Shown: positions 37,596-46,639, numbered from the stretch's first letter. The stretch is 64,000 nt of DNA from Canicola haemoglobinophilus (GCF_002015075.1 NZ_MUXZ01000004.1:158565-222564); one strand, 5' to 3'. Notes: generated from the sequence alone by a model not told the origin. Translations and numbers: made by a program.

Positions 37596-40181
37596 ATGTT
37601 TTCTTATCTTCCAACTCCCAATCCTACAATCGCAACAATCAAAGCACAGAAAGAGCAACTTAAACAATTTGAATTGGCTCATTTTCAGCAATTATCTGTG
37701 GATCAGCTAATTCATAATCGCTCAACCTTTTGTGATCAACTGTTAATTCATTTGTGGCAATATTTCCAATTGGATCAAAGCCATTTAACTCTTATTGCAG
37801 TGGGGGGGTATGGGCGAGAAGAGCTTTTTCCTCTGTCCGATTTGGATGTTTTATTGTTAGGGGAAGAGGAGCCTAGTGCTGAATTAGAAGAAAAAATAGC
37901 GACTTTTATTCAATTCCTTTGGGATTGCGGGTTTGAGGTTGGCCATTCTGTACGGACTTTAGCACAATGTGAACAAGCTGGACGAGAAGATATTAGTATT
38001 GCAACAAATTTATTAGAAAGCCGATATTTATGTGGTCAACAAGATTTATTGCAAAAATTAACCGCACTTTTGCAACAAGAAGACTTTTGGCAAATTGAAG
38101 ACTTTTTTAACGCTAAAGTCGCTGAAAAAATTGCTCGTCATCAGCGTTATCACAATACTAGCTACAACCTTGAACCAGACTTAAAATACAGTCCCGGTGG
38201 CTTGCGTGATTTGCATCTTATTTATTGGCTTGCATTGAAACATACTGGTGCCAAAAATTTAGAGGATATTTTGCATGCTGGCTTTATTTATCCACAAGAA
38301 TATGCGTTATTGAAAAAAAGCCAGCAATTTTTATTTCAAGTGCGGTTTGCTTTACATTTAATTTTAAAACGCTATGACAATCGTTTGTTATTTGATCGCC
38401 AACTTAAAGTGTGCGAGCTGCTTGGTTTTGTCGGTAAAGGAAATCAAGGCGTTGAGAAAATGATGAAAGTCTTTTTCCAAGCGCTACAATCTATTTCAGT
38501 ATTAAGTGATATTTTAGTTAAGCATTACCAAGAGCATTTTGTGGCTCGTTCACAAATTATTGAACAGCAGGTTTTAGATACAGATTTTTACCTTATTAAT
38601 AATGGGATTTGTGTTAAAAATCCCGATATTTTTCTGCAAACGCCAGATAAAATACTCGATCTTTTTTATTATTTGACTCAAAGATCTAATACAGAAATTC
38701 ATTCTGCAACCTTGCGTAAGCTATATATTGCCATTCAACAATTTACAGGGAATTTGTCAGATTTACCTCTTGCCAGAGAAAAATTTTTACGTTTATTTTC
38801 ACAACCTAATCCTATTTCTCGAGCCTTATTGCCAATGCACAAATATGGCGTATTGAATATTTATTTATCGCAATGGTGTGGAATTAAAGGCTTGATGCAA
38901 TTTGATTTATTTCATTCTTATACAGTTGATGAGCATACCTTGCGTGTAATGCTGAAATTAGAGGGTTTTTTACAGGATGAAGCAAAACATAGTCATCCTA
39001 TTTGCCATACTATTTTCTCTGAATTAACAGACCGCACTTTGCTGTACCTTGTTGCCTTATTTCATGATATTGCCAAGGGGCGTGGTGGCGATCATGCGGA
39101 ATTAGGGGCTGTTGATATGCGTATTTTTGCGCAGCAACATGGATTTGATAATCGAGAAATTGACACTATGGCATGGCTAGTTGAGCAACATTTACTTATG
39201 TCGATTACCGCGCAACGCCGAGATATTCATGATCCGCAAGTCATTTTAGATTTTGCTGAAGAAATGAAAAATAAAGTGCGGTTAAATTATTTAACTTGTT
39301 TAACTGTGGCGGATATTTGTGCAACCAATGAAACCTTATGGAATAGTTGGAAAAGATCTTTATTTACGACTTTATATCAATACAGCTTAGATCAGTTTAA
39401 GCAAGGAATGGACAATTTATTAGATCATCAAAAGAAAGCCGAAGAACATCGCAGACAAGCATGGATTTTGTTGCAGCAAAAATATGGATTTTTGTCGGAA
39501 GAACAAATTGAACAACTTTGGCAAGATTTTCCTTGTGAATATTTTTTACGTAATACACCAAAACAAATCGCATGGCATTCAGAATTATTGCTCAATAATG
39601 AGCATAATTTCTTAGTTAAGGTGAGTAATCGTTTTTCTTCCGCTGGCACAGAAGTGTTTATTTATTGCCAAGACCAAGCTCATTTATTTTATAAAGTCGC
39701 CAGTATTATTGGTGCTAAGAAACTGAGTATTCATGGGGCGCAAATTATCACAGGGACAAATGGTTATGTGTTTGACAGTTTTATCATTACGGAATTAGAT
39801 GGAAGTTTGTTACAAAATGATCGCCGCCGCCAGTTAGAAAGCGCATTAATAGCAGGATTAGAAAGTGACAAATTACCTAAAGCAATTAGAATGAACAATC
39901 ATAAATTGCAACATTTTTACGTTAAAACTGAGGTAAGATTTTTAAATGTGCATAAACAAGCACAAACGGAAATGGAGCTTTGTTCCTTAGATAGAGCAGG
40001 CTTGTTAGCAGAAATTAGTCAAATATTTACCCAATTAGAGCTGAATTTATTAAATGCAAAAATTTCTACCATTGGGGAAAAAGTAGAGGATTTCTTTATT
40101 TTGACTAATAAGCATAATCAAGCCTTAACCGAGCAAGAGCGTTTACTATTGCAAGAACGTATTGAAAGTAGTTTTCGCTAA
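37596..40181 (+). CDS. glnD: [Protein-PII] uridylyltransferase / UMP-removing enzyme GlnD
   Basis: Nitrogen sensor that adds UMP to PII at low glutamine and removes it at high glutamine. Nucleotidyltransferase motif GGYGREELFPLSDLDVLL, HD hydrolase motif ALFHDIAKGRGGDH, and two C-terminal ACT domains (about 670-760 and 785-860). I use ATG 37596 (MFSYLPTPN) after AGGG; an upstream in-frame TTG at 37563 lies in the terminator. 861 aa. Confidence 0.97.
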   Translation: MFSYLPTPNPTIATIKAQKEQLKQFELAHFQQLSVDQLIHNRSTFCDQLLIHLWQYFQLDQSHLTLIAVGGYGREELFPLSDLDVLLLGEEEPSAELEEKIATFIQFLWDCGFEVGHSVRTLAQCEQAGREDISIATNLLESRYLCGQQDLLQKLTALLQQEDFWQIEDFFNAKVAEKIARHQRYHNTSYNLEPDLKYSPGGLRDLHLIYWLALKHTGAKNLEDILHAGFIYPQEYALLKKSQQFLFQVRFALHLILKRYDNRLLFDRQLKVCELLGFVGKGNQGVEKMMKVFFQALQSISVLSDILVKHYQEHFVARSQIIEQQVLDTDFYLINNGICVKNPDIFLQTPDKILDLFYYLTQRSNTEIHSATLRKLYIAIQQFTGNLSDLPLAREKFLRLFSQPNPISRALLPMHKYGVLNIYLSQWCGIKGLMQFDLFHSYTVDEHTLRVMLKLEGFLQDEAKHSHPICHTIFSELTDRTLLYLVALFHDIAKGRGGDHAELGAVDMRIFAQQHGFDNREIDTMAWLVEQHLLMSITAQRRDIHDPQVILDFAEEMKNKVRLNYLTCLTVADICATNETLWNSWKRSLFTTLYQYSLDQFKQGMDNLLDHQKKAEEHRRQAWILLQQKYGFLSEEQIEQLWQDFPCEYFLRNTPKQIAWHSELLLNNEHNFLVKVSNRFSSAGTEVFIYCQDQAHLFYKVASIIGAKKLSIHGAQIITGTNGYVFDSFIITELDGSLLQNDRRRQLESALIAGLESDKLPKAIRMNNHKLQHFYVKTEVRFLNVHKQAQTEMELCSLDRAGLLAEISQIFTQLELNLLNAKISTIGEKVEDFFILTNKHNQALTEQERLLLQERIESSFR

Positions 40182-40259
40182 AGATAAATTTCTACATCGG
40201 CTAGATTTTTTATGCTAAAATCCGCACCCGATTTATTTTATTGCCAAATAGGAAAAAGA

Positions 40260-40733
40260 ATGAAAGTTTTAGAAGGTATGGTTGCAGCGCCAAATGCAAA
40301 AATTGCTGTTGTTATTGCTCGTTTTAACAGTTTTATTAATGAAAGTTTATTAGAAGGCGCTTTAGATGCGCTTAAACGTATTGGTCAAGTTAAAGAAGAA
40401 AATATTACTTTAGTGCGTGCTCCTGGTGCTTATGAATTACCTTTAGTGACTCGCCGTTTAGCAGATAGCAAAAAATATGATGCGATTGTGGCATTAGGTA
40501 CAGTTATTCGTGGTGGTACTGCGCATTTTGAATATGTGGCAGGCGAGGCGAGTAGTGGCTTGGGACAAGTTGCAATGCAAGCTGAAGTGCCAGTTGCTTT
40601 TGGGGTATTAACTACTGAAAATATCGAACAAGCTATTGAGCGTGCAGGTACTAAAGCAGGTAATAAAGGCGCAGAAGCAGCATTAGTTGCATTAGAAATG
40701 GTGAATTTATTAGCTCAAATTGACAAGGCGTAA
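40260..40733 (+). CDS. ribH: 6,7-dimethyl-8-ribityllumazine synthase
   Basis: Penultimate riboflavin step, icosahedral enzyme. Motifs RFNSFINESLLEGA and GTVIRGGTAHFEYV, the latter with the catalytic His. I use the ATG at 40260 (MKVLEGMVAAP) after AGGAAA; an in-frame upstream ATG at 40212 falls in the probable promoter region. 157 aa. Pairs with ribE elsewhere in the window and heads the ribH-nusB-thiL-pgpA run, as in E. coli. Confidence 0.97.
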   Translation: MKVLEGMVAAPNAKIAVVIARFNSFINESLLEGALDALKRIGQVKEENITLVRAPGAYELPLVTRRLADSKKYDAIVALGTVIRGGTAHFEYVAGEASSGLGQVAMQAEVPVAFGVLTTENIEQAIERAGTKAGNKGAEAALVALEMVNLLAQIDKA

Positions 40734-40742
40734 TAGATAAAA

Positions 40743-41177
40743 ATGACAGAACAAGTTAAAAAATTATCTCCGCGCCGTAGAGCAAGAGAATGTGCGGTAC
40801 AAACCCTTTATTCTTGGGCTATTTCAAAAAATGCACCTGAAGAAATAGAATTAAATTTCATTGTGGATCAAGATGACGAAATGAAAGGCGTTGATATGCC
40901 GTATTTCAGAAAATTATTTCGCCAAACAGTGAATAATGTTGATGTTGTTGATAGCACAATGGCGCCTTATTTAGATCGTAATACTGCAGAGTTAGATCCA
41001 ATCGAATGTGCCATTTTACGCTTGGCGGTTTATGAACTGAAATTTGAATTAGACGTCCCTTATAAAGTCGTGATCAATGAGGCGATTGAGGTAGCGAAAG
41101 TATTTGGTGCTGAAGAAAGCCATAAATACATCAATGGTGTTTTAGATAAAATTGCTCCCGCACTTTCTCGCAAATAA
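40743..41177 (+). CDS. nusB: Antitermination factor NusB
   Basis: Binds boxA RNA with S10 for rRNA antitermination. 144 aa all-helical; RRRARECAVQTLYSWA at the N-terminus and DVPYKVVINEAIEVAKVFG with ESHKYINGVLDK near the end. 9 bp after ribH. Confidence 0.98.
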   Translation: MTEQVKKLSPRRRARECAVQTLYSWAISKNAPEEIELNFIVDQDDEMKGVDMPYFRKLFRQTVNNVDVVDSTMAPYLDRNTAELDPIECAILRLAVYELKFELDVPYKVVINEAIEVAKVFGAEESHKYINGVLDKIAPALSRK

Positions 41178-41204
41178 CTATCGTAAATAACTGGGTTTAT
41201 CAGA

Positions 41205-42209
41205 ATGAGTAATGGCGAATTTGATATTATTCAGCGCTATTTCACCGCATCAAAACGCCTCCAGCGGAAAGATGTGATTGTTTCTATCGGTGATGATTGC
41301 GCCATTACTGAACATTACCAAAATCAACGTATCGCAATAACCACTGATACCATGGTAGAAAATACGCATTTTCTACCTTCCATTAAGCCTGCCGATTTAG
41401 CTTATAAAGCTGCTGCTACTAATTTAAGTGATCTTGCTGCCATGGGGGCAACGCCAGCATGGTTTTCCCTTGCTATTACTTTGCCTCATGTTGATGAGCA
41501 ATGGCTGAGTGAATTTAGCCAAAGTTTATTTGATGTATTGGATCATTATAATGTGGCGCTAATTGGTGGCGATACTACTAAAGGCCCTGTTTATACCATC
41601 ACTATTACTGCTCAAGGCATTGTACCGAAAGGCAAAGCGCTTTGTCGTCATAGTGCACAAGATGGTGATTGGATCTATGTTTCTGGCACTCTCGGAGATA
41701 GTGCAGCTGGGCTTGCATTGTTGCTACAAAATGCTGAACAAGAGCAAATGGGGGCACAAAGTGCGGTTACGTTTGAGCAAGAATATTTAATTCAGCGCCA
41801 TTTGCGCCCAACGCCTCGAGTTTTGCTCGGATTAGAATTAGCAAGTGCGGAGCTAGCCAATGCCGCTATTGATATTTCAGATGGTTTTATTGCGGATTTA
41901 GGACATATTCTGCAACGTAGCCAATGTGGGGCAGTGATTGATTTAGACAAGTTGCCTTTGTCTGAACAATTAATCGAAACTGTAGGCTTGGCGCAGGCAG
42001 AGAAATTTGCTTTAACAGGCGGAGAGGATTATGAACTTTGCTTTACTGTGCCAGATCGCAATCGTGAAAAGTTAGAGCGAGCTTTAGCGCATATTGGCGT
42101 AAATTATAGTTGTGTTGGGCAAATTCGTCATAAACAGCGTATTAGTTTTCAGCGTAATGGAAAACCTGTTGAGCTAGATTCATTACAAGGTTTCGATCAT
42201 TTTAAATAA
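41205..42209 (+). CDS. thiL: Thiamine-monophosphate kinase
   Basis: Phosphorylates thiamine monophosphate to the diphosphate. Family features: SIGDDCAIT, TTDTMVENTHFLP, NLSDLAAMGATPAW, IGGDTTKGP and ALTGGEDYELCF. 334 aa. Between nusB and pgpA. Confidence 0.97.
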   Translation: MSNGEFDIIQRYFTASKRLQRKDVIVSIGDDCAITEHYQNQRIAITTDTMVENTHFLPSIKPADLAYKAAATNLSDLAAMGATPAWFSLAITLPHVDEQWLSEFSQSLFDVLDHYNVALIGGDTTKGPVYTITITAQGIVPKGKALCRHSAQDGDWIYVSGTLGDSAAGLALLLQNAEQEQMGAQSAVTFEQEYLIQRHLRPTPRVLLGLELASAELANAAIDISDGFIADLGHILQRSQCGAVIDLDKLPLSEQLIETVGLAQAEKFALTGGEDYELCFTVPDRNREKLERALAHIGVNYSCVGQIRHKQRISFQRNGKPVELDSLQGFDHFK

Positions 42210-42218
42210 GATTTCACT

Positions 42219-42704
42219 ATGGCAGGTAATCCTTTATCTCGTATTTCTTTAACTAATCCCATTCATTTTCTTGCTCTTGGTTTAGGTTCTGGGCTCATTC
42301 GACCTGCACCGGGCACTTGGGGTACGCTTGCCGGCTTAATTGTGGGGTGGTTGCTGTTGCAGGTTATGTCCGCATTTTCTTTTGCAATTACCACCGCACT
42401 TTGTTTCCTATTAGGTTGCTACCTTTGTCAAAAAACAGCAGATGATATGGGCGTTCATGATCATGGCTCAATTGTTTGGGATGAGTTTGTTGGCATTTTT
42501 ATCGTATTGCTTGCTATACCTGATTTGTCCTTGCTTTGGTGCAGCATTGCTTTCATTACATTTCGTTTCTTCGATATTTTAAAACCTTACCCTATTCGCT
42601 ATTTTGATCATAAATTAGAAAGCGGTTTCGGCATTATGCTAGATGATGTTTTGGCAGCCATGTACGCAGTAATCAGTGTTTTTATCTTGCGCTATTTTAT
42701 GTAA
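42219..42704 (+). CDS. pgpA: Phosphatidylglycerophosphatase A
   Basis: Membrane phosphatase that makes phosphatidylglycerol from its phosphate, using the product of PgsA (gene at 44673). 161 aa; GLIRPAPGTWGTL, WDEFVG and FRFFDILKPYPI are the family motifs; three or four membrane helices. Confidence 0.97.
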   Translation: MAGNPLSRISLTNPIHFLALGLGSGLIRPAPGTWGTLAGLIVGWLLLQVMSAFSFAITTALCFLLGCYLCQKTADDMGVHDHGSIVWDEFVGIFIVLLAIPDLSLLWCSIAFITFRFFDILKPYPIRYFDHKLESGFGIMLDDVLAAMYAVISVFILRYFM

Positions 42705-42713
42705 GGATTAATT

Positions 42714-43343
42714 ATGTTGAATTTATTATTAGTTAATTTATTCGGTTTACTGACACCAGGTCCCGATTTTTTCTACATTAGTCGCTTAGCAGCGAGCCAT
42801 TCTAAAAGAAATGCGATTTGTGCATCTTTTGGTATTAGCTTAGGTTGTTTGGTTTGGGCAACTTCAGCTATTCTTGGTTTAGCCGTTTTATTGACAACTT
42901 ATCCTAGTTTACAGGGCATTATCATGGTGCTAGGTGGTAGCTATTTGGCTTATCTTGGCATATTAATGGTAAAAACGAATACAAATGTTGAATTTGAAAG
43001 CGCTGAACCAGAAAAAAGCTCAAAAACGAGTATTGGCAAAGAGGTTTTAAAAGGATTATTGATTAATCTGTCTAATGCAAAGGCAATTATTTTCTTCAGT
43101 AGTGTGATGTCTTTTGTGTTAGTGAATTTAACCGAAACATGGCAAATCATTACCGCACTTTTCTTATTAACTCTTGAAGTTTTTTTATATTTTTCCTTTA
43201 TTGCGCTTATTTTTTCTCACAAATCGGTAAAAAGATTTTATAGCCAATATAGTCGTTACATTGATAATTTTGCTGGGATCTTTTTTCTTTGTTTTGGTGG
43301 ATATTTAATTTATAGTGGTTTTTCCTTAGGTCTTGGCAATTGA
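42714..43343 (+). CDS. LysE/RhtB-family amino acid exporter
   Basis: 209-residue, about six-helix membrane protein with the LysE-family start LLTPGPDFFYISR and the paired GISLGCLVW. Substrate cannot be read; homoserine, threonine or other amino acids are common. It sits 9 bp after pgpA and 20 bp before dapB, a link to lysine/aspartate-family metabolism. Confidence 0.88.
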   Translation: MLNLLLVNLFGLLTPGPDFFYISRLAASHSKRNAICASFGISLGCLVWATSAILGLAVLLTTYPSLQGIIMVLGGSYLAYLGILMVKTNTNVEFESAEPEKSSKTSIGKEVLKGLLINLSNAKAIIFFSSVMSFVLVNLTETWQIITALFLLTLEVFLYFSFIALIFSHKSVKRFYSQYSRYIDNFAGIFFLCFGGYLIYSGFSLGLGN

Positions 43344-43363
43344 TAAATACAAGGAGGAATACA

Positions 43364-44176
43364 ATGACGTTAAGAATTGGGATTGTTGGTGCTGGCGGTA
43401 GAATGGGTCGCCAGTTAATCCAAGCTGTATATAATGCGGAAGGCGTTGAACTTGGCGCAACCTTTGAGCGTACTGGCTCATCTTTAGTCGGGGCTGATGC
43501 TGGCGAGTTAGCAGGTATTGGCGCTATTGGGGTTAAAGTCACTGATAATTTAGCGCAAGGAAAAGATAATTTTGATGTATTAATTGATTTTACTCGTCCA
43601 GAAGGCACAATTCAGCACTTAGCATTTTGTGTTGAGCAACAAAAAAATATGATTATTGGTACTACTGGATTTGATGAGCAAGGTAAACAAGCGATCCAAC
43701 AAGCAGCACAGAACATCGCTATTGTTTTTGCCTCAAATTACAGTGTGGGCGTGAATTTAGTGTTTAAGCTCTTAGATAAAGCGGCAAAAGTTATGGGGGA
43801 TTATTGCGATATTGAAGTAATTGAGGCTCATCATCGCCATAAAGTAGACGCTCCATCTGGCACAGCTTTATCTATGGGCGAGCATATTGCTAAAACCTTA
43901 GGCAGAGATTTAAAGACGCATGGGGTATTTGCTCGAGAAGGTATTACTGGCGAGCGTAAACGAGATGAGATTGGTTTTTCTACTATTCGTGCAGCCGATG
44001 TTGTGGGCGAGCATACAGTATGGTTTGCGGATATTGGTGAACGGGTAGAAATATCCCATAAAGCCTCTAGCAGAATGACATTTGCCAATGGGGCAGTACG
44101 TGCAGCAAAATGGATTTCTTCTAAACAGAAAGGACTTTTTGATATGACTGATGTGTTGGATTTAAATAATCTGTAA
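43364..44176 (+). CDS. dapB: 4-hydroxy-tetrahydrodipicolinate reductase
   Basis: NAD(P)H enzyme of diaminopimelate/lysine synthesis. Nucleotide fold GIVGAGGRMGR at the N-terminus and the signature EAHHRHKVDAPSGTAL with the catalytic His and Lys. I use ATG 43364 (MTLRIGIVG) after AAGGAGGAA; an upstream frame start at 43340 is inside the preceding gene's end. 270 aa. Confidence 0.97.
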   Translation: MTLRIGIVGAGGRMGRQLIQAVYNAEGVELGATFERTGSSLVGADAGELAGIGAIGVKVTDNLAQGKDNFDVLIDFTRPEGTIQHLAFCVEQQKNMIIGTTGFDEQGKQAIQQAAQNIAIVFASNYSVGVNLVFKLLDKAAKVMGDYCDIEVIEAHHRHKVDAPSGTALSMGEHIAKTLGRDLKTHGVFAREGITGERKRDEIGFSTIRAADVVGEHTVWFADIGERVEISHKASSRMTFANGAVRAAKWISSKQKGLFDMTDVLDLNNL

Positions 44177-44195
44177 GTGCGGTTGAATTTTTTGT

Positions 44196-44230
44196 ATGGT
44201 GCAAGGTTTAAAATCTTGCACCATTTTTTA
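44196..44230 (+). terminator. Terminator after dapB
   Basis: ATGGTGCAAG / CTTGCACCAT, 10-bp perfect stem, 9-nt loop, then TTTTTTA. Ends the ribH-to-dapB run. Confidence 0.9.
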
Positions 44231-44279
44231 TGGGAGTAATTTATATATTTTCAATCTAATGTATTCTGAATTTCAGGCA

Positions 44280-44303
44280 TAAAAAAAGTCGCTCATCGCA
44301 ACT
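44280..44303 (-). terminator. Terminator after the tRNA pair
   Basis: On the minus strand AGTTGC-GATGA-GCGACT (one G-U pair) followed by TTTTTTT, 31 nt past tRNA-Leu. Confidence 0.75.
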
Positions 44304-44333
44304 ATCTCTTTCATCATTGTCATCTTTAAATAA

Positions 44334-44420
44334 TGGTGCCCGAGGCCAGACTTGAACTGGCACGCCTCGAAAGGCGAGGGATTTTAAATCCCTTGTGTCT
44401 ACCGATTTCACCACTCGGGC
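44334..44420 (-). tRNA. tRNA-Leu (UAA)
   Basis: 87 nt including encoded CCA; long variable arm typical of leucine tRNAs, anticodon loop TTTAAAA gives UAA. Second gene of a pair after tRNA-Gly; E. coli has pgsA-glyW-cysT-leuZ in the same place. Confidence 0.97.
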
Positions 44421-44441
44421 ATCAAGAACGCTGATTTAATT

Positions 44442-44517
44442 TGGAGCGGGAAACGAGGCTCGAACTCGCGACCCCAACCTTGGCAAGGTTGTGCTCTACC
44501 AACTGAGCTATTCCCGC
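44442..44517 (-). tRNA. tRNA-Gly (GCC)
   Basis: 76 nt including encoded CCA; anticodon loop TTGCCAA gives GCC; acceptor GCGGGAA / TTCCCGC. Downstream of pgsA like glyW of E. coli. The cysteine tRNA found between glyW and leuZ there is missing here. Confidence 0.97.
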
Positions 44518-44550
44518 TTAATTATCAGTGCTGCCTGACAACAGGTGTGC

Positions 44551-44578
44551 ATTTTACTGATTTTTGATCTTGAGTCAA
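44551..44578 (-). promoter_or_regulatory. Promoter of the tRNA-Gly/tRNA-Leu unit
   Basis: Minus-strand -35 TTGACT, 16-nt spacer, -10 TAAAAT, ending about 34 nt before tRNA-Gly. Confidence 0.7.
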
Positions 44579-44672
44579 ATAAAAAATTGCAAAAATTATT
44601 CAAGTGATTAAAAATAAATCTGTGTTAAAAGTGTTGTGGTTTTTTATATTAGAATTGAGCGTTTTATCTACA

Positions 44673-45227
44673 TTATTCACTATCAGCTAAAAGGTAATTT
44701 TTGGCAATAGCTAAATATTGAAACATCGACCATACAGTTAAGATTGCTGCTATATATAGAAAGATAATAGCTGTAATCTCCATTAATGGATTGTAACGCC
44801 ATAAAAGTCCACCAAGAGCAAGCATTTGGGAGGCTGTTTTTACTTTACCTAGCCAAGATACAGCCACTTTGCTACGACTACCAAGTTCTGCCATCCATTC
44901 TCTTAGCGCTGAAATAATAATCTCACGAGAAATCATGATGATTGCTGGTATAGTTACCCAAAAAGCATTTTGATATTCAACAACTAAGGTTAAAGCTGCA
45001 ACAACCATCACTTTATCTGCAACAGGATCTAAAAATGCACCAAAAGGTGTGCTTTGGTTCCATCTTCTAGCTAAATATCCATCTAGCCAATCAGTTACTG
45101 ATGCAATAAAAAAAATAAGTGTTGTTAGAAATGGAGCCCAGCTAAATGGCAAATAAAATGCCAGAATAAAAAAAGGGATTAAAGCAACCCGAAATAAAGT
45201 GAGAATAGTTGGAATATTGAATTTCAT
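44673..45227 (-). CDS. pgsA: CDP-diacylglycerol-glycerol-3-phosphate phosphatidyltransferase
   Basis: Makes phosphatidylglycerophosphate, the substrate of PgpA. 184-residue membrane protein with the CDP-alcohol transferase signature D-G-x2-A-R-x8-G-x3-D-x3-D (DWLDGYLARR... FGAFLDPVADK). Confidence 0.97.
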   Translation of the reverse strand: MKFNIPTILTLFRVALIPFFILAFYLPFSWAPFLTTLIFFIASVTDWLDGYLARRWNQSTPFGAFLDPVADKVMVVAALTLVVEYQNAFWVTIPAIIMISREIIISALREWMAELGSRSKVAVSWLGKVKTASQMLALGGLLWRYNPLMEITAIIFLYIAAILTVWSMFQYLAIAKNYLLADSE

Positions 45228-45248
45228 AATGCGGTTTTGCGTAGAGTA

Positions 45249-45277
45249 GGGATACGCTGTATTTTAAAGCATATCCC
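45249..45277. repeat. Inverted repeat between the DUF455 gene and pgsA
   Basis: GGGATACGCT / AGCATATCCC, 10 bp with one mismatch, 9-nt loop. Possible terminator of the DUF455 gene, though the T-run lies on the opposite side. Confidence 0.5.
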
Positions 45278-45317
45278 TTATTTTTAAAAGTCGAGTACAA
45301 CTAACAAAATAAAATAA

Positions 45318-46190
45318 TTAATTATTTTTGATATAGGATTTTAAAGTTTGTTCAATTTCATAGATCCAGTCTAATTCGTATTGCGTAAATCCTGCTTGAA
45401 TACGAGCATCAGTATTAATGACACCTTTGAAAATCACTATACGATACTTATGCAAGAGCTCCCCAAAACATTTCATTGCATCTAGTTGGCGTTTGGCTGA
45501 AAGCGCATGATACCAATGATTTCCAATCGAAACATGGCCAATTTCGTCACGCAAAATAATATCTAAAATTGCCACCGCATCAAAATCTTTGCGCTGTGCA
45601 ATTTTTTCTTGTAGTACAGGCGTTGCATCTAATCCTCTTACTTCTAAAACTCTGGGCACTAATGCCATTCGTTCCCAAATATCATGTGCTGTTGCTTGAG
45701 CCATTTCCCATAGACCCGCATGAGCTTCAAAATTACCATATTGATAACCTAATGTTTTTAAATGCTCATTAATGAGCGCAAAATGAGTACTTTCTTCGCA
45801 TGCAACCCTAAGCCAATCTTTGATAAAAGGCATGCCTTGATTGAGTTCCTCTTGTGCCTTACGACCAAATCTCCAAGCAGCATCTAAGCCAAGATTTATT
45901 GCATTAAATTCAATATGTGCAATGGAGTGTAATGTTGCAGCATAGCCTTCATTTGTAGCAAAAGAACGTTTAGGTACATCTTTAGGCGCAACAAGTGATG
46001 GTTTAGTTGGAATTCCAACGATATCTTGTTCTGGTACTACAATCGGAAAATCTTCTAGTTTATCTAAAGTGATGTTAGGTAAAATTTCATCATATAAGTA
46101 GTTAACTAATCGACATTTTTCATAAGGATCTGTTTCTGCTAAGGCTGTTTTGATTTTTTGCCAGAATTCTTGAACTGAAAGTGCGGTCAT
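45318..46190 (-). CDS. DUF455 ferritin-like protein
   Basis: 290-residue protein of the DUF455/COG2833 family. Acidic/histidine pairs for a di-iron centre are visible: IAHIEFNAINLGLDAAWRF, EESTHFALINEHL and RDEIGHVSIGNHWY. This suggests a ferritin-like oxidase or hydroxylase acting on an unknown substrate. Upstream of pgsA on the same strand with a 90-bp gap. Confidence 0.85.
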   Translation of the reverse strand: MTALSVQEFWQKIKTALAETDPYEKCRLVNYLYDEILPNITLDKLEDFPIVVPEQDIVGIPTKPSLVAPKDVPKRSFATNEGYAATLHSIAHIEFNAINLGLDAAWRFGRKAQEELNQGMPFIKDWLRVACEESTHFALINEHLKTLGYQYGNFEAHAGLWEMAQATAHDIWERMALVPRVLEVRGLDATPVLQEKIAQRKDFDAVAILDIILRDEIGHVSIGNHWYHALSAKRQLDAMKCFGELLHKYRIVIFKGVINTDARIQAGFTQYELDWIYEIEQTLKSYIKNN

Positions 46191-46252
46191 ATTTTTCCTT
46201 GTTTGAATAGAATAATCTTTAGCCGCTCAAAGTATAATTATCAGAGAAAGAT

Positions 46253-46281
46253 TTGCAATCGGAATTTGCTTATAGGATAAT
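46253..46281 (+). promoter_or_regulatory. Promoter of ffs
   Basis: -35 TTGCAA (46253-46258), 17-nt spacer, -10 GATAAT (46276-46281), about 30 bp before the RNA. Confidence 0.7.
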
Positions 46282-46288
46282 GTGCGCC

Positions 46289-46306
46289 ATTAACCGTTCG
46301 GTTAAT
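46289..46306. repeat. Perfect palindrome in the ffs leader
   Basis: ATTAACCG-TT-CGGTTAAT, 8-bp arms. It lies between the promoter and the mature 4.5S RNA; it could fold in the precursor that RNase P trims, or be an operator. Confidence 0.6.
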
Positions 46307-46311
46307 TCTAT

Positions 46312-46425
46312 GGAAACCTTTTCGGTTCCTCGCAATAGTGTCTGGTTTACCTGGTCAGGTTCGGAAGAAAGCAGCCAAAGTCAGAATTTCTGTGTGCCGA
46401 GATCAAGCTGGAAAGGTTTCCGCCC
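46312..46425 (+). ncRNA. ffs: 4.5S signal recognition particle RNA
   Basis: Contains the SRP RNA core TACCTGGTCAGGTTCGGAAG then AAAGCAGCCAAAG with the GGAA-type tetraloop and the Ffh-binding symmetric/asymmetric loops. The 5' GGAAACCTTTTC pairs with 3' GGAAAGGTTTCC. About 114 nt, the size of E. coli 4.5S. Ends are approximate. Confidence 0.95.
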
Positions 46426-46456
46426 ATCAAGCCAATATCAAAATCACTTACAAAAA

Positions 46457-46484
46457 AAGCAACTTTTCAGTTGCCTTTGTTTTG
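46457..46484 (+). terminator. Terminator after ffs
   Basis: AAAGCAAC / GTTGCCTTT stem with a short loop, then GTTTT. Confidence 0.65.
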
Positions 46485-46575
46485 CTTATTTCATTCCTTT
46501 GTTTATAAATCCTAAAGGTTTTTGTAGCTAATAATTGTATTACCGCAGTCAAATTAAACATTTTTTCCAGTGTCC

Positions 46576-46603
46576 TTGATTTTTTTTTTTTTTTTTTTAC
46601 AAT
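46576..46603 (+). promoter_or_regulatory. Promoter of the ter operon with a T19 tract as spacer
   Basis: -35-like TTGATT (46576-46581) and -10 TACAAT (46598-46603) are separated by 16 nt that are all T; the full run is 19 T (46580-46598). The stretch 46485-46639 has no other obvious promoter. Gain or loss of T would change spacer length and so promoter strength, as in known phase-variable promoters. Confidence 0.65.
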
Positions 46604-46639
46604 AAGGAAGTTTATTCAAATTTTTAAGGAATGCATTTA

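Noticed and set aside
46253..46531. Open frame across ffs as a small protein
   Set aside because: It covers the 4.5S RNA gene and its promoter and has no family features.
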